Assembly: GCA_014896295.1 (NCBI GenBank)
Contig: JADBKR010000005.1
Location: 248,001 to 312,000 of the forward strand
Source: Limnochordaceae bacterium
GTDB taxonomy: Bacteria; Bacillota; Limnochordia; Limnochordales; Geochordaceae
Reading direction: 5' to 3'
DNA length: 64,000 bases
Below are positions 11,636 to 20,474 of the stretch, piece by piece. Under the pieces are notes generated by a model. The model was not told the origin of the DNA and made no database searches. It saw nothing but the letters and a program-made list of their open reading frames with translations. Position numbers and translations under genes: made by a program. Each line of letters begins with the position of its first letter. The first letter of the stretch is position 1.

Positions 11636-12100
11636 TCACGGGCCGGTGAAAGATACCTGCCGCCCCGCGGCACCCTCCAGGTGAGAACGGGAAAAGGCGT
11701 CGGGCAGCAGCTCGTCGAGCCCGTACCGCCGGCGCTCCTTCCCGTTGTCCACGATCACCGCCATCCGGGGGCCGAACTCCGCCAGCACCTGGCGGCAAAT
11801 CCCGCACGGCGTGGTGAGGACGTCGGTCGCGGCGACGACGGCGATGGCCACCAGGTCCCGCCGCCCGGCCGCCACCGCCTGCCCGACCGCCGTCCGCTCC
11901 GCGCACAACGTGGCTCCGTAGACGGCGTTCTCGACGTTGCACCCCGTGAAGATCTGCCCGTCGCCCGTGAGGAGCGCAGCCCCCACCCGGAAGCCGCTGT
12001 ACGGCGCATAGGCCCGTTCCCGGACCTCCCAGGCCCGGCGCACCAGGGCCTCTTCCTGTGGAGGCGTCAACCGCGTCGCATGCTCCCCCAACACGCCCAC
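11636..12100 (-). CDS. cdd: Cytidine deaminase
   Basis: Zinc hydrolase converting cytidine and deoxycytidine to uridine forms in pyrimidine salvage. 154 residues, with the motifs YAPYSGFRVGAALL, the substrate motif GCNVENA, the catalytic CAERTA (zinc Cys and catalytic Glu) and the paired zinc cysteines in PCGICRQVLAEF. Slightly longer than the usual 130-136 residues because of short tails at both ends. Start GTG. It follows the dgkA-PAP2 gene as in the Bacillus ybeY-dgkA-cdd order. Confidence 0.96.
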   Translation of the reverse strand: MGVLGEHATRLTPPQEEALVRRAWEVRERAYAPYSGFRVGAALLTGDGQIFTGCNVENAVYGATLCAERTAVGQAVAAGRRDLVAIAVVAATDVLTTPCGICRQVLAEFGPRMAVIVDNGKERRRYGLDELLPDAFSRSHLEGAAGRQVSFTGP

Positions 12101-12154
12101 CCCCGTATCGGCTGCGCGAGCGGCGCGCCCGGCCGCCCGCGCGCAAAGAGGCGC

Positions 12155-12899
12155 TCATCCCAGCAGCAAGAAGACGCCCGCCATCACGCCGACGCCCAGG
12201 GCGGCCCCGGCGGCGACTTCCCAGACATCGTGCAGCCCCGCCTCCAGGCGGCTTTCCGCCACCAGGCCCGCCAGAACCGCTCCTAGTCAAGCTCAGCCAG
12301 GGGCCGGCGCCGGCAAGGTAGATGGCCGTCGCCAGCGCCCACGCCACCGCCGAGTGGCCGCTCGGCATGCCGCCGGCCAAACGCACCGGGCGGGTGAGCC
12401 AGCTCTTGCCCGCCCAGGTGAACAACAGCGTCAGGCTGATCCCGACCAGGGTCAGGTAACTTTGCGAATGGCGCGCCGGCACGGCCGAGGGGTGAGCCAG
12501 CACCGCCATCAGCGGCTGGTAGAAGAGCAGGATGCCCACCACGACCGCCCCGATGGCGCTGACCATGACCGCTCCGGCCGCCACGTTCTTGGCGATGCGG
12601 GCCAGGTCGTGCAACTGCGGCGAGAAGAGGTCCACCGCGGCCTCGACGGCGGTATTGACCAGCTCTGCCACCAGCACGACCGCGACGGTCAGCACCAGCA
12701 CCGCAAGCTCCAGCCGGCTCAGCCGGACCGCCAGCGCCAGCACCATGACGAGCAGGGCCAGCAAGAAATGGATACGCAGGTTACGCTGGGTGCGCAGTGC
12801 GTGCACCAGCCCGGCGGTGGCAAACCGGAAGCTCTCGGCCACGCTGCGGGCACGCCGGGGGGCGGGGCCCTGCCCCTCAGGAAACGCCACGGCGCTCAC
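12155..12899 (-). pseudogene. Undecaprenol/diacylglycerol kinase fused to a PAP2 phosphatase domain, one frameshift
   Basis: The N-terminal half is a DgkA-type small membrane lipid kinase: LVAELVNTAVEAAVDL (conserved Glu, Asn) and LARIAKNVAAGAVMVSAIGA in a three-helix fold. It continues in frame into a second membrane domain with PAP2 motifs, KSWLTRPVR and GGMPSGHSAVAWALA. After about 12285 the original frame becomes arginine/glycine filler, while the frame shifted by one base reads AVLAGLVAESRLEAGLHD, the third PAP2 motif (SR...H), and ends with TGA at 12155. One surplus base near 12279-12286 explains this. Such fusions could recycle undecaprenyl phosphate from both the alcohol and the diphosphate. 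GTG at 12899 overlaps the ybeY stop. Confidence 0.85.
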
Positions 12900-13405
12900 C
12901 GGCCCAGGCCGCACGCTTCGAGTGCGGCCTCCTCTTGCGCCCGCATCACCTTCCGGGATGCCTCGTCCTCATGGTCATAGCCGAGCAGGTGCAGGCAGCC
13001 GTGTACCGCGAGATACGCCATTTCCCGCTCCAGCGAGTGCCCGTACTCCCGAGCCTGCTGCTCCGCCCTCGGAGCGCTGATGACGATCTCGCCCAGCAGC
13101 ACCGGCTCGCCCGGGGGGCCGGCCGCCCGGTCCGGCTCCTCCTCCAGGCGAAAGGAGAGCACGTCCGTCGGCTTCGGGATGGCCCGGAACCGCCCGTTGA
13201 GCTCCTGGATCGTCTCGTCGTCCACCAGGGCCACGCTGACCTCCACCGGCCGCTCGGCCCGCCCGACCTGCTGCTCCAGCACCTTGCTGACCGCCCGGTG
13301 GATCAGGCGGCGGCGGATGAGCTCCTGGACGGCGACGGCCCGCTGGTGGTTGTGGACGTGCACGATCCAGGGCCGGGAGGCCCCTCGCGCTCGCGGCGTC
13401 GTCAT
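12896..13405 (-). CDS. ybeY: Endoribonuclease YbeY (rRNA maturation factor)
   Basis: Single-strand-specific metallo-RNase needed for 16S rRNA 3' processing and ribosome quality control. The zinc-binding H3xH5xH signature is complete in HGCLHLLGYDHE (about residues 133-144), and the upstream NGRFRAIPKPTDVLSF motif is conserved. 169 residues. ATG overlaps the pgpH stop by four bases, and its own stop overlaps the dgkA start, so the three are translationally linked. Confidence 0.97.
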   Translation of the reverse strand: MTTPRARGASRPWIVHVHNHQRAVAVQELIRRRLIHRAVSKVLEQQVGRAERPVEVSVALVDDETIQELNGRFRAIPKPTDVLSFRLEEEPDRAAGPPGEPVLLGEIVISAPRAEQQAREYGHSLEREMAYLAVHGCLHLLGYDHEDEASRKVMRAQEEAALEACGLGR

Positions 13406-15627
13406 GCCCGGCGCGCCTCTTCCTGGCGCTCCAGCTCCGGGTACTCGATGCGGGCATGGTAGATGCCCGTCAGGATCTTGACGAAGGCGCTGCCGATATC
13501 GTTGAGCTCTTGCAGCGTCAGGGTACTCTCGTCGAGTTGGCCGTCCAGCAGCCGCTCGCGGATGACCTTGCGCACCAGCCCTTCGATCCTCCCAGGAGTA
13601 GGCCGAGTCAGCGATCGGGCAGAAGCCTCGACCGAATCGGCCAGCATGACGATGGCCGTCTCCTTGGTGTGGGGTTTCGGGCCCGGGTAGCGGTAGTCCC
13701 GCTCGTTGACCTTCTCCGCTCCTTCGGCCTGGACCGCCTTCATGTAGAAGTAGCGCACCAGGTCCGTCCCGTGGTGCGTGCGGATGAAGTCGACCACGCC
13801 CTCCGGGAGCCCGGCCTGCCGGGCCAGTTCGACGCCGTCTTTCACGTGGGACATGATGATGAGGGTGCTCAGGCTCGGCATCAGCCGTTCGTGGGGGTTG
13901 GCGTCGCCGAACTGGTTCTCCACGAAGAAGTAAGGCCTGCGCACCTTGCCCACGTCATGGTACAGGGCTCCCGTGCGGCAGAGCACCGGGTCGCCTCCCA
14001 CCGCCTCCGCCGCCGCCTCGGCCAGGTTGCCCACCATGAGGCTGTGGTGGTAGGTGCCCGGCGCCTCCAGGAGCAACCGTCGCAACAGCGGCTGATTGGG
14101 GTTGGACAGCTCCATGAGGCGCACGGTGGAGATGGCCCCGAACAGGGTCTCCACGAACGGCAGCAGGCCCAGCGCCAGGATGGAGCTCAACACCCCGTTG
14201 GCGAGCCCGGCCCAGCTGGCCACGACGGTGTCGGGGTCCGATTGCATGAGCCCGAGCGCCCCCAACGTCGCCAGGCCCGCGACGCCCGAGACCACGCCGG
14301 TACGGGTCAGGTCGGAGCGCTGGCTCAGCCGGTGCACGTTGAAGACCGCCGTCATGCCCGTGACGAAGCTCACCAGCACGTGGCGCTCGCTGAAGCCGAA
14401 GAGGAGCCCCATCAGCACGGAGAGCGCCGAGACGAGCCCCGCACCCAGCCGGGCGTCCACCAGCAGAGTGGCCAGCATCCCCGAAAAGGCGACGGGCGTC
14501 AGGTACCCGGCGGGCGCCCAGCGCAAGCCCTCCAGGATCCGGCCTGAAACGGCCGCCACCAGGGCGAGGGACGCGACGAGCGCGGCCATGCGCGTCGAGC
14601 GGGCGATCTTGGGGTGAAACCGCGCGACGTACAGCGCCATCAACCCGACGAGCAGCGCCAGGAGCACGCTCGAGCCCAACAGGCCCGACCAAAACCGCCC
14701 GGAACGGCCCAACAGCCCCAGGTCGGACAGGAGCTCCACGTGCTCCTCGGTCACCACGTCGCCCCTGCGCAGGATGACCTGGTGCTGCACGATCATGACC
14801 GGCTGGACGCTGCGGATGGCCTCCTGCCGGAGCCGCTCGATCCGGCCGGGGTCGAGGATCAGGTTGGGCATGAGCGCGGCCCGGGCCATGGTCCGGGCCG
14901 TCGGCACCGCCTCGGGGGGCATCTTCAACCGCCCGATCTGGTCATCGACCTGGCCCTGCGCCGCCTCTACCCCATCCGAGGCGATGCGGGTGGAGCTCAT
15001 GACGTGCTCCACCACCCCGGGCACCTGATCGTGCACCGCCATGAAGGCGGTGGGCGTCATGCGGAGCGCCTCGGTCACCGCGGCCGTGGGGAGCGCGAGG
15101 TTGGCCTGCTGCAGGATCAGGGATTGCAGCGGCCCGGCCCGCTCCCGGGCCTCTGCCGCCGGCGGCCGGTAGTTGGCGTCGGGCGGCGCACCCGAGCGCG
15201 CCGACCGCTGCGCCCTTTGCCAGAGGCGCTCCCGCTCGGCAGCGATGAGGGCGAGGGCCTTGCGCACCCGGTCACCGGCCTGGACGGCCGCGGTGGGGTC
15301 GATGGAGTAGTTGGCCGGGTCCTCGGCGGCACGCCGCAGCGCATCCTTGACCGCCTGCTGCTGGAGCTGCCTCGTCTGGTACCGGTTTTCGATGGTGCGG
15401 GGGGCCTCGATGTCGACCGGGCTCACCTGGCCGGGCGCCAGCCGCACTCCGGGGCGAGTCACCGCCGGCACGAACAACGCGACCAGCACGGCCCAGCTCA
15501 CCACGGCGACCGTCAAGGGATGGTCGAGGCGCCGCAGGCGCTGCCCGGTATGAAGGTGCGAGAGCCGTCTCCAGATGCTCGCCAGATCCGAGCGCCGGTC
15601 GTGCATCCAGGAGACGGTCGGCGCCAC
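13402..15627 (-). CDS. pgpH: Cyclic-di-AMP phosphodiesterase PgpH (YqfF, 7TM-HD)
   Basis: Membrane HD-domain hydrolase that degrades c-di-AMP to pApA. Layout: first membrane helix (near residues 30-50 of the called protein), a large extracytoplasmic 7TMR-HDED-type domain, a seven-helix bundle, and the cytoplasmic HD domain with GTYHHSLMVGNLAE, ALYHDVGK and later THHGTD and LADSVEASAR. The start is uncertain: GTG at 15627 (GGAGAGG upstream), TTG at 15654 (GGGGGAGG upstream) and GTG at 15711 are all in frame; the last would be leaderless if the -10-like TATACT at 15723-15718 is used. phoH, usually between yqfD and this gene, is absent. Confidence 0.95.
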   Translation of the reverse strand: MAPTVSWMHDRRSDLASIWRRLSHLHTGQRLRRLDHPLTVAVVSWAVLVALFVPAVTRPGVRLAPGQVSPVDIEAPRTIENRYQTRQLQQQAVKDALRRAAEDPANYSIDPTAAVQAGDRVRKALALIAAERERLWQRAQRSARSGAPPDANYRPPAAEARERAGPLQSLILQQANLALPTAAVTEALRMTPTAFMAVHDQVPGVVEHVMSSTRIASDGVEAAQGQVDDQIGRLKMPPEAVPTARTMARAALMPNLILDPGRIERLRQEAIRSVQPVMIVQHQVILRRGDVVTEEHVELLSDLGLLGRSGRFWSGLLGSSVLLALLVGLMALYVARFHPKIARSTRMAALVASLALVAAVSGRILEGLRWAPAGYLTPVAFSGMLATLLVDARLGAGLVSALSVLMGLLFGFSERHVLVSFVTGMTAVFNVHRLSQRSDLTRTGVVSGVAGLATLGALGLMQSDPDTVVASWAGLANGVLSSILALGLLPFVETLFGAISTVRLMELSNPNQPLLRRLLLEAPGTYHHSLMVGNLAEAAAEAVGGDPVLCRTGALYHDVGKVRRPYFFVENQFGDANPHERLMPSLSTLIIMSHVKDGVELARQAGLPEGVVDFIRTHHGTDLVRYFYMKAVQAEGAEKVNERDYRYPGPKPHTKETAIVMLADSVEASARSLTRPTPGRIEGLVRKVIRERLLDGQLDESTLTLQELNDIGSAFVKILTGIYHARIEYPELERQEEARRA

Positions 15628-15717
15628 GTGGCCCTCTCCGGGTTCGGCGGGCAAGCCATGCCTCCCCCATCCAGGATCTCCACCGCGCCGGGCCCTGCCC
15701 GGCCGCTTCACGTCCCC

Positions 15718-15723
15718 AGTATA
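15718..15723 (-). promoter_or_regulatory. Possible -10 element upstream of pgpH
   Basis: TATACT on the minus strand, placed to start transcripts near 15711. No convincing -35 hexamer 16-18 bases upstream, so this is weak. Confidence 0.4.
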
Positions 15724-15756
15724 GTGCGGCCCGGATGGGAAGGCCAGCTGGCCGCC

Positions 15757-16941
15757 TCAGCGCCCCTCGGAAGGTACGAACTGGCCGATTTGCTGGACGG
15801 CCTCCACGATCGCCCGGCTGCGGACCACGACCACCCCCCGGCTCCGCTCCTCCTCCTGGGTCGTCACCGTTTGCCTCAGAATCTCGGGAGACGCCCCGAG
15901 CCCGGCCAGCGCCCGCTCGAGCGCCAGCTCTTGCGCGATCCGCCGGGCCTGCTGCCTGTCGAGGGCGACGGCATGGGATCGCATTTCGTCGTGAGCGACC
16001 CGGTCCCACGCGACCGGCACCCAGTCCAGCGGCCGCGGCAGGCGATGGTGCGCGATCTCGCTTTGGAACCGCCGGAATGGCGGGTCGATCGCTCCCAACC
16101 TGAGGTGCCACGGGCCCACCCGGACGAGCCAGCCCGTGGCCCGCCGACCGGTCGGGGTGTCGATGCGCATCTCGAGGGGCTGCTCGGCGATCGCCTCGGA
16201 CCAGACCCGGGCGTACACCACCCCGGTCGCCCTCACCGGCCTGGCGGAAGCCGGGTCGACCCCGGCCGGCGGCTGCCCGGTGATGAGCACCTGCCCCCGG
16301 CGCACCACGTCGCCCCGCCGGACCACGGGCCACCCCGCTCCGGGGATGACCTGGACCACCAGGCCGTCCATCGCGGCCACCACGTCACCGGGAGCCATGA
16401 AGAGGCGCTGTTCGTCTCGTCGCGGACGTACCTCGACCCGCGCCACGCTGCCGACGATCTGGACCCGGGTCCAGGCGAGCTGCGGCATCGCCTCCAGCAG
16501 TTCCTGCTCCAGCTGGCGGGTCTCGACGCGGTGCTTGAGGACGCCAGGACGCAAGCCCGACCGGCTCAACACTTCCTGCAGCTGCTCCAAGAGCCGCCCG
16601 GAGACCCCCTGCACGTCCACCACCCAGACGCGGGCGCTCAGGGCTGCCACCAGGACGGCCGCCACCGCGAAGCCGGCGATCAGGCCAGGCCTGGCGGCGA
16701 TGCGCGCCGCGACGAAGGGGAGCCCTCCTCGCCGGATGAGCCGCACCCGTACCCCGCTTTGCCGGGCGGGAGCCCGCAGCCGGCGGAAGTCCCGGGCCGC
16801 CACGGTCGCCACCAGCACGTGGCGACCCACCCGGCGGGCCCGGTACAGCTGCACCCCGGCCCGGCTCGCGAGGTTGACGAACCCGGCCAGCCCCTCGCCG
16901 CTGGCCCGGATCACGACGTACCCCGACAGCCATTCACCCAT
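15757..16941 (-). CDS. yqfD: Sporulation protein YqfD (SpoIV-FA-independent, stage IV type)
   Basis: 394-residue membrane-anchored protein of the YqfD family, made in the mother cell during sporulation in Bacillus; the biochemical role is unknown. One membrane helix at about residues 85-105, followed by the characteristic extracytoplasmic segments VRPRRDEQRLFMAPGDVVA and VRRGDVVRRGQVLITG. The ATG at 16941 overlaps the yqfC stop by 8 bases and is preferred over the slightly longer frame. The pairing with yqfC is conserved in nearly all spore formers and is the main support. Confidence 0.92.
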   Translation of the reverse strand: MGEWLSGYVVIRASGEGLAGFVNLASRAGVQLYRARRVGRHVLVATVAARDFRRLRAPARQSGVRVRLIRRGGLPFVAARIAARPGLIAGFAVAAVLVAALSARVWVVDVQGVSGRLLEQLQEVLSRSGLRPGVLKHRVETRQLEQELLEAMPQLAWTRVQIVGSVARVEVRPRRDEQRLFMAPGDVVAAMDGLVVQVIPGAGWPVVRRGDVVRRGQVLITGQPPAGVDPASARPVRATGVVYARVWSEAIAEQPLEMRIDTPTGRRATGWLVRVGPWHLRLGAIDPPFRRFQSEIAHHRLPRPLDWVPVAWDRVAHDEMRSHAVALDRQQARRIAQELALERALAGLGASPEILRQTVTTQEEERSRGVVVVRSRAIVEAVQQIGQFVPSEGR

Positions 16942-17233
16942 CGGCCCGGTCCGTCCCATGCCATGCGCCGCCGGTGAGCACGACCTGCTCGATCTTCCCG
17001 TCGACGCGCAGCCAGTCGGGCTGGATGGCGCCGATGACCAGCCCGCGCCCGCGCACCACCAGCTGCCCCGAAGGGACCCGCACCACGATCTCCCCCGTGG
17101 AGAAGTGCACCAGGCCCCGGTGGTTCTCCACCAGCAGCCGCCGGGTCCCTACGATGGAGACCCGGCTCTCGCCGAAGACGTCTGCCGGGATATCCAGGGC
17201 CCGGGCCGCGCGCCCGGCCCAGCGGTTGACCAT
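16934..17233 (-). CDS. yqfC: Sporulation protein YqfC
   Basis: 99-residue YabP/YqfC-family protein. It contains the family-type beta-rich core with ESRVSIVGTRRLLVENHRG, the GEIVVRVPSGQLVVRGRGL segment, and a C-terminal hydrophobic turn. Members are needed for efficient sporulation in several Firmicutes. ATG at 17233 fits the normal length; the frame is open upstream but reads through the divergent promoter region of the P5C dehydrogenase. Overlaps yqfD, so they form one unit. Confidence 0.92.
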   Translation of the reverse strand: MVNRWAGRAARALDIPADVFGESRVSIVGTRRLLVENHRGLVHFSTGEIVVRVPSGQLVVRGRGLVIGAIQPDWLRVDGKIEQVVLTGGAWHGTDRADG

Positions 17234-17342
17234 GGTACGACAGCTTCCCCCGCTGGTCCGCGTTGCCTGGACATCCTTATGCGCTCCTACCCCGAGGAAT
17301 CCGTGCGGGCGGATGGAATGAGGCACGGGGGGGATGTTGCCC

Positions 17343-18911
17343 ATGGTCGGGTCGTTCCGCAACGAGCCCTTCGTCGACTTCTCCGTACCCGAAAACCGGC
17401 GGGCCATGGAAGAGGCCGTCGCCCGGGTCCGATCCAGCCTGGGTCGCCACTATCCGCTGGTGATTGGCGGCGACTCCGTCACCACCCGCGAGGAGATCGC
17501 CTCGACCAACCCGGCCCGCCCGGCCGAGATTGTCGGATATGTTTCGAAGGCGGACCCGGAGCTGGCCGATCGCGCCATCCGGTCCGCCTACGAGGCCTTC
17601 GGGCGCTGGAGCCGGTACAGCCCCGACGCCAGGGCCCGGGTGCTGTTGCGCGCGGCGGCCATCATGCGGCGGCGCCGGCTGGAGCTCAACGCCTGGCAGG
17701 TCCTGGAGGTCGGCAAGACGTGGGTGGAGGCCGACGTGGAGACGGCCGAGGCCATCGACTTCCTGGAGTACTACGCCCGCGAGATGATGCGCCTGGGAGC
17801 GCCCCAGCCCCTCACCCCGCTTCCCGGCGAGGAGAACGAGCAGCGCTACATCCCGCTCGGCGTGGTCGTGGTCATCCCGCCGTGGAACTTCCCGCTCTCC
17901 ATCCTGACCGGCATGACCTCCGCCGCCCTGGTCGCCGGCAACACGGTGGTGCTCAAGCCGTCCAGCCTGTCGCCCGTGATCGGCGCCAAGGTGGCGGACA
18001 TCCTCTTCGAGGCCGGCATCCCGGAGGGCGTCCTCAACTTCACGCCGGGAAGCGGCGGCGCCGTGGGCGACGTCCTGGTGAGCCACCCGCTGACCCGGAT
18101 GATCGCCTTTACCGGGTCCAAGGAAGTGGGGTTGCGGATCAACGAACTGGCGGCTCGTAGCGCGCCCGGTCAGAAGTGGATCAAGCGGGTCATCGCCGAG
18201 ATGGGCGGGAAGAACGCGGTGATCGTCGACGAAAGCGCCGACCTCCCGGCGGCCGCGCAGGCGATCGTGACCTCCGCGTTCGGCTTCCAGGGACAGAAGT
18301 GCTCGGCCGGATCCCGGGCCATCCTGCTCGATGCCGTCCACGACCGGGTGCTCGAGATGATCGTCGAGCGTACGAAAGCGCTTCGCATCGGCGATCCGGC
18401 GCTCTACGAGACCCAGGTCGGGCCGGTGGTCGACCTGTCCCAGTTCAAGAAGGTGCTGGAGTACATCGACGTCGGCCGGCGCGAGGGCAGGCTCGTGGCC
18501 GGAGGCCGGCCGTTCGGCGAGTCTGCCGAGCGTCCGGAGCAGGCCGGGTACTTCATCGAGCCGACCGTCTTCGCGGATGTGCAGCCCCAGGCCCGCATCG
18601 CCCAGGAGGAGATCTTCGGCCCGGTGCTGGCGGTCATCCGGGCGAGAGACTTCGATCACGCTCTCGAGATCGCCAACGGCACCGAGTACGGGCTGACCGG
18701 GTCGGTCTATGCCCGGGACCGGGCCAAGCTGGAGAAGGCGCGCCACGAGTTTCACGTGGGCAATCTCTACTTCAACCGCAAGTGCACGGGAGCCCTGGTA
18801 GGCGTTCACCCCTTCGGGGGCTTCAACATGTCGGGCACCGACTCCAAGGCCGGCGGGCCCGACTACCTGCTGCTGTTCACCCAGGCGAAGGCCATCTCCG
18901 AGGTCCTCTGA
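17343..18911 (+). CDS. rocA: L-glutamate gamma-semialdehyde (1-pyrroline-5-carboxylate) dehydrogenase
   Basis: NAD-dependent aldehyde dehydrogenase, about 522 residues, oxidising glutamate semialdehyde to glutamate in proline/arginine breakdown. The subgroup assignment comes from FRNEPFVDFSVPENR at the N-terminus, the cofactor region VVIPPWNFPLSILTG and FTGSKEVGLRINE, the general-base Glu in AEMGGKNAVIVDE, and the catalytic Cys in FGFQGQKCSAGSR. ATG at 17343 is preferred over 17334 because a G7 tract ends at 17333, giving a workable spacing only for the second ATG. No proline dehydrogenase gene is adjacent. Divergent from yqfC. Confidence 0.9.
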   Translation: MVGSFRNEPFVDFSVPENRRAMEEAVARVRSSLGRHYPLVIGGDSVTTREEIASTNPARPAEIVGYVSKADPELADRAIRSAYEAFGRWSRYSPDARARVLLRAAAIMRRRRLELNAWQVLEVGKTWVEADVETAEAIDFLEYYAREMMRLGAPQPLTPLPGEENEQRYIPLGVVVVIPPWNFPLSILTGMTSAALVAGNTVVLKPSSLSPVIGAKVADILFEAGIPEGVLNFTPGSGGAVGDVLVSHPLTRMIAFTGSKEVGLRINELAARSAPGQKWIKRVIAEMGGKNAVIVDESADLPAAAQAIVTSAFGFQGQKCSAGSRAILLDAVHDRVLEMIVERTKALRIGDPALYETQVGPVVDLSQFKKVLEYIDVGRREGRLVAGGRPFGESAERPEQAGYFIEPTVFADVQPQARIAQEEIFGPVLAVIRARDFDHALEIANGTEYGLTGSVYARDRAKLEKARHEFHVGNLYFNRKCTGALVGVHPFGGFNMSGTDSKAGGPDYLLLFTQAKAISEVL

Positions 18912-18960
18912 AATCCGGCGGGCCCGGTGCATAAAGGCGCCCGGGCCGGAGCGAGACTAC

Positions 18961-19003
18961 GGGCGACGCCGTGATGCCCCCCGAGGGGCCACGGGCGTCG
19001 CCC
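18961..19003 (+). terminator. Large stem-loop downstream of rocA
   Basis: GGGCGACGCC-GTG pairs with CAC/ACGGGCGTCGCCC, and an inner GCCCC/GGGGC extension closes the loop. It begins 50 bases after the rocA stop. There is no T-run, so a factor-assisted terminator or an RNA 3'-protecting structure is likely. Confidence 0.55.
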
Positions 19004-19033
19004 ACCTTCGTGGGACCGGGAAGGAGCAACGCC

Positions 19034-19258
19034 GTGGCAGGGCGCCGAGCTCGACGACATCCCCATCCCGGCGATCCCGGAGAAAGGCCGCACCGGTTGC
19101 GGCCGCTCACCACCCGGCAGGAGAAGGGCGCCGACCAGGAGGCGGGCGAGAGCCTGGTCGTCATCGACAACCCCGACGACGCCGAGCTGTATCCTCCTAC
19201 CGAGACGCCTCGCCGCAGCGCCGGTCGCCAGGCCCGCTCCGAGACCGAGGGACATTGA
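19034..19258 (+). CDS. Possible small acidic-tailed protein
   Basis: A 74-codon frame starting at GTG, with GGAAGGAG ending 7 bases upstream, a good ribosome site. The second half looks protein-like (ESLVVIDNPDDAELYPPTE), but the first half is Arg/His/Pro-rich and could be noise. A neighbouring frame over the first half reads WQGAELDDIPIPAIPEK, so either the true gene is frameshifted here or only part is coding. No family recognised. It lies between the rocA hairpin and the convergent amidohydrolase. Confidence 0.3.
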   Translation: MAGRRARRHPHPGDPGERPHRLRPLTTRQEKGADQEAGESLVVIDNPDDAELYPPTETPRRSAGRQARSETEGH

Positions 19259-19298
19259 CGGGCCGCCGGCAGGCACTCCCCGCTCGCCCACCGAGCCG

Positions 19299-20273
19299 TC
19301 AGCGGGCGGGCGGGGGCGTGCCGAGGATCCGCTCGGCGTTGTGGCGGTAGATGTCGGCGAGGACCTCGCCCGGCAGATCCAGCCCCCGGATGACCGGCAT
19401 CCCGTCACAATCCGGATCCTCGACGGGAGAGGGGCATTCGACGCTCGTCTCCCAGAAGAGGCGGTGCGTCCAGTACCGGGAGGTATAGCGCACCAGGTCG
19501 GACCCCCGGGTCACCACCTGGTCCGTACCGAAGACGATCCGGTGCCGGTTGCGGATGAAGAAGTCCCGGGCCGCCTCCCGCTGGCGGCCGAGTTCCCGGA
19601 TCATCCATTTGGTGGCGCTCGTGTCGAGGAAAAGGTTGGGATGCCGGTCCAAGAGCTCCTGGAGGTGATCCAGGTGCTCGGGATCCCCGCCCATGTGCGC
19701 CGCCACGACCGGCATGCGCGGGTGGCGATCCAGGACGGCCTCGAGCTGGGGGTACTGTTCGGCCTTGGTGCCGTAAAGTTGCCGGTCGGTGTACACCCGC
19801 TCGAACCAGATGTCCGGGTCGGACACGTGCACCAGCAGCCCCATGCCCAGCGCGTCGATGCGGGCAAGCAGGGGCGCCAGGCGCGGGTCGTCGAGCCGCA
19901 GCCGGGTCGTCGCGTAAAAGCGCGGGGTGAACCAGAACTTCACGAGCCGCACCCCGGCCCGACCGGCCTGTTCGATGCGCTCGAGGTTTTCTTTCAAGAA
20001 GCGCTCCTCGTCGTCCAGATGATCGTAGCGCAGCTGGGGAGCGATCACGACCGACCCGGCCCACCCGTTGCTCACGGATGCCGGCGCCAGGTAGTCGTGC
20101 ACGATCACCACCAGGGTGTCGATGCCGTAAAGCTCGGCGGCCCGGAGCAACAGCGCCGTTTCGGGCAGCGTGCCGGCATGGGTGTGGATGTCGACGGCCT
20201 TGACCGGGGCCCGGGACGCAGGCACCGCCGTGAAGTTGCGGGCGGCGGCCTGTTGGGTCAGCTCGTAGTCCAA
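19299..20273 (-). CDS. Amidohydrolase-2 family metal-dependent hydrolase
   Basis: 324-residue TIM-barrel hydrolase. The metal HxH motif is DIHTHAG near residue 27; later come VVAAHMGGDPEH (metal His) and the catalytic-type Asp in FGTDQVVTRG. This is the PF04909 layout, which includes decarboxylases and lactonases acting on cyclic acids; the substrate cannot be read from sequence. TTG at 20273 is taken as the start because AAGGAGG lies 11 bases upstream and the protein then begins just before the beta-strand carrying HTH. It is convergent with rocA and the possible small protein, and divergent from the following two-gene unit. Confidence 0.85.
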   Translation of the reverse strand: MDYELTQQAAARNFTAVPASRAPVKAVDIHTHAGTLPETALLLRAAELYGIDTLVVIVHDYLAPASVSNGWAGSVVIAPQLRYDHLDDEERFLKENLERIEQAGRAGVRLVKFWFTPRFYATTRLRLDDPRLAPLLARIDALGMGLLVHVSDPDIWFERVYTDRQLYGTKAEQYPQLEAVLDRHPRMPVVAAHMGGDPEHLDHLQELLDRHPNLFLDTSATKWMIRELGRQREAARDFFIRNRHRIVFGTDQVVTRGSDLVRYTSRYWTHRLFWETSVECPSPVEDPDCDGMPVIRGLDLPGEVLADIYRHNAERILGTPPPAR

Positions 20274-20474
20274 CGATGGTCGCGCCTCCTTCGAAACCCT
20301 CGGCCCACGCGCACCGACATTGTGGCTCCCTCCGCCCCGCCGCGCAAGCGTGAAGAGGCAGGCGGCGGAGGCTTCACAGCCGGTCGCCGGGTAGAGGAAT
20401 GGCACGCGTCGCGAGCGTAATGCTAGGGCGCGGCCCTCTGCGGCCGATCCCGTGACCCACGAGGAAGTGGCGGC

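Noticed and set aside
14614-16977. Plus-strand open frame of 787 codons opposite pgpH and yqfD
   Set aside because: Spans two genuine minus-strand genes and consists of His/Pro/Arg-rich filler.
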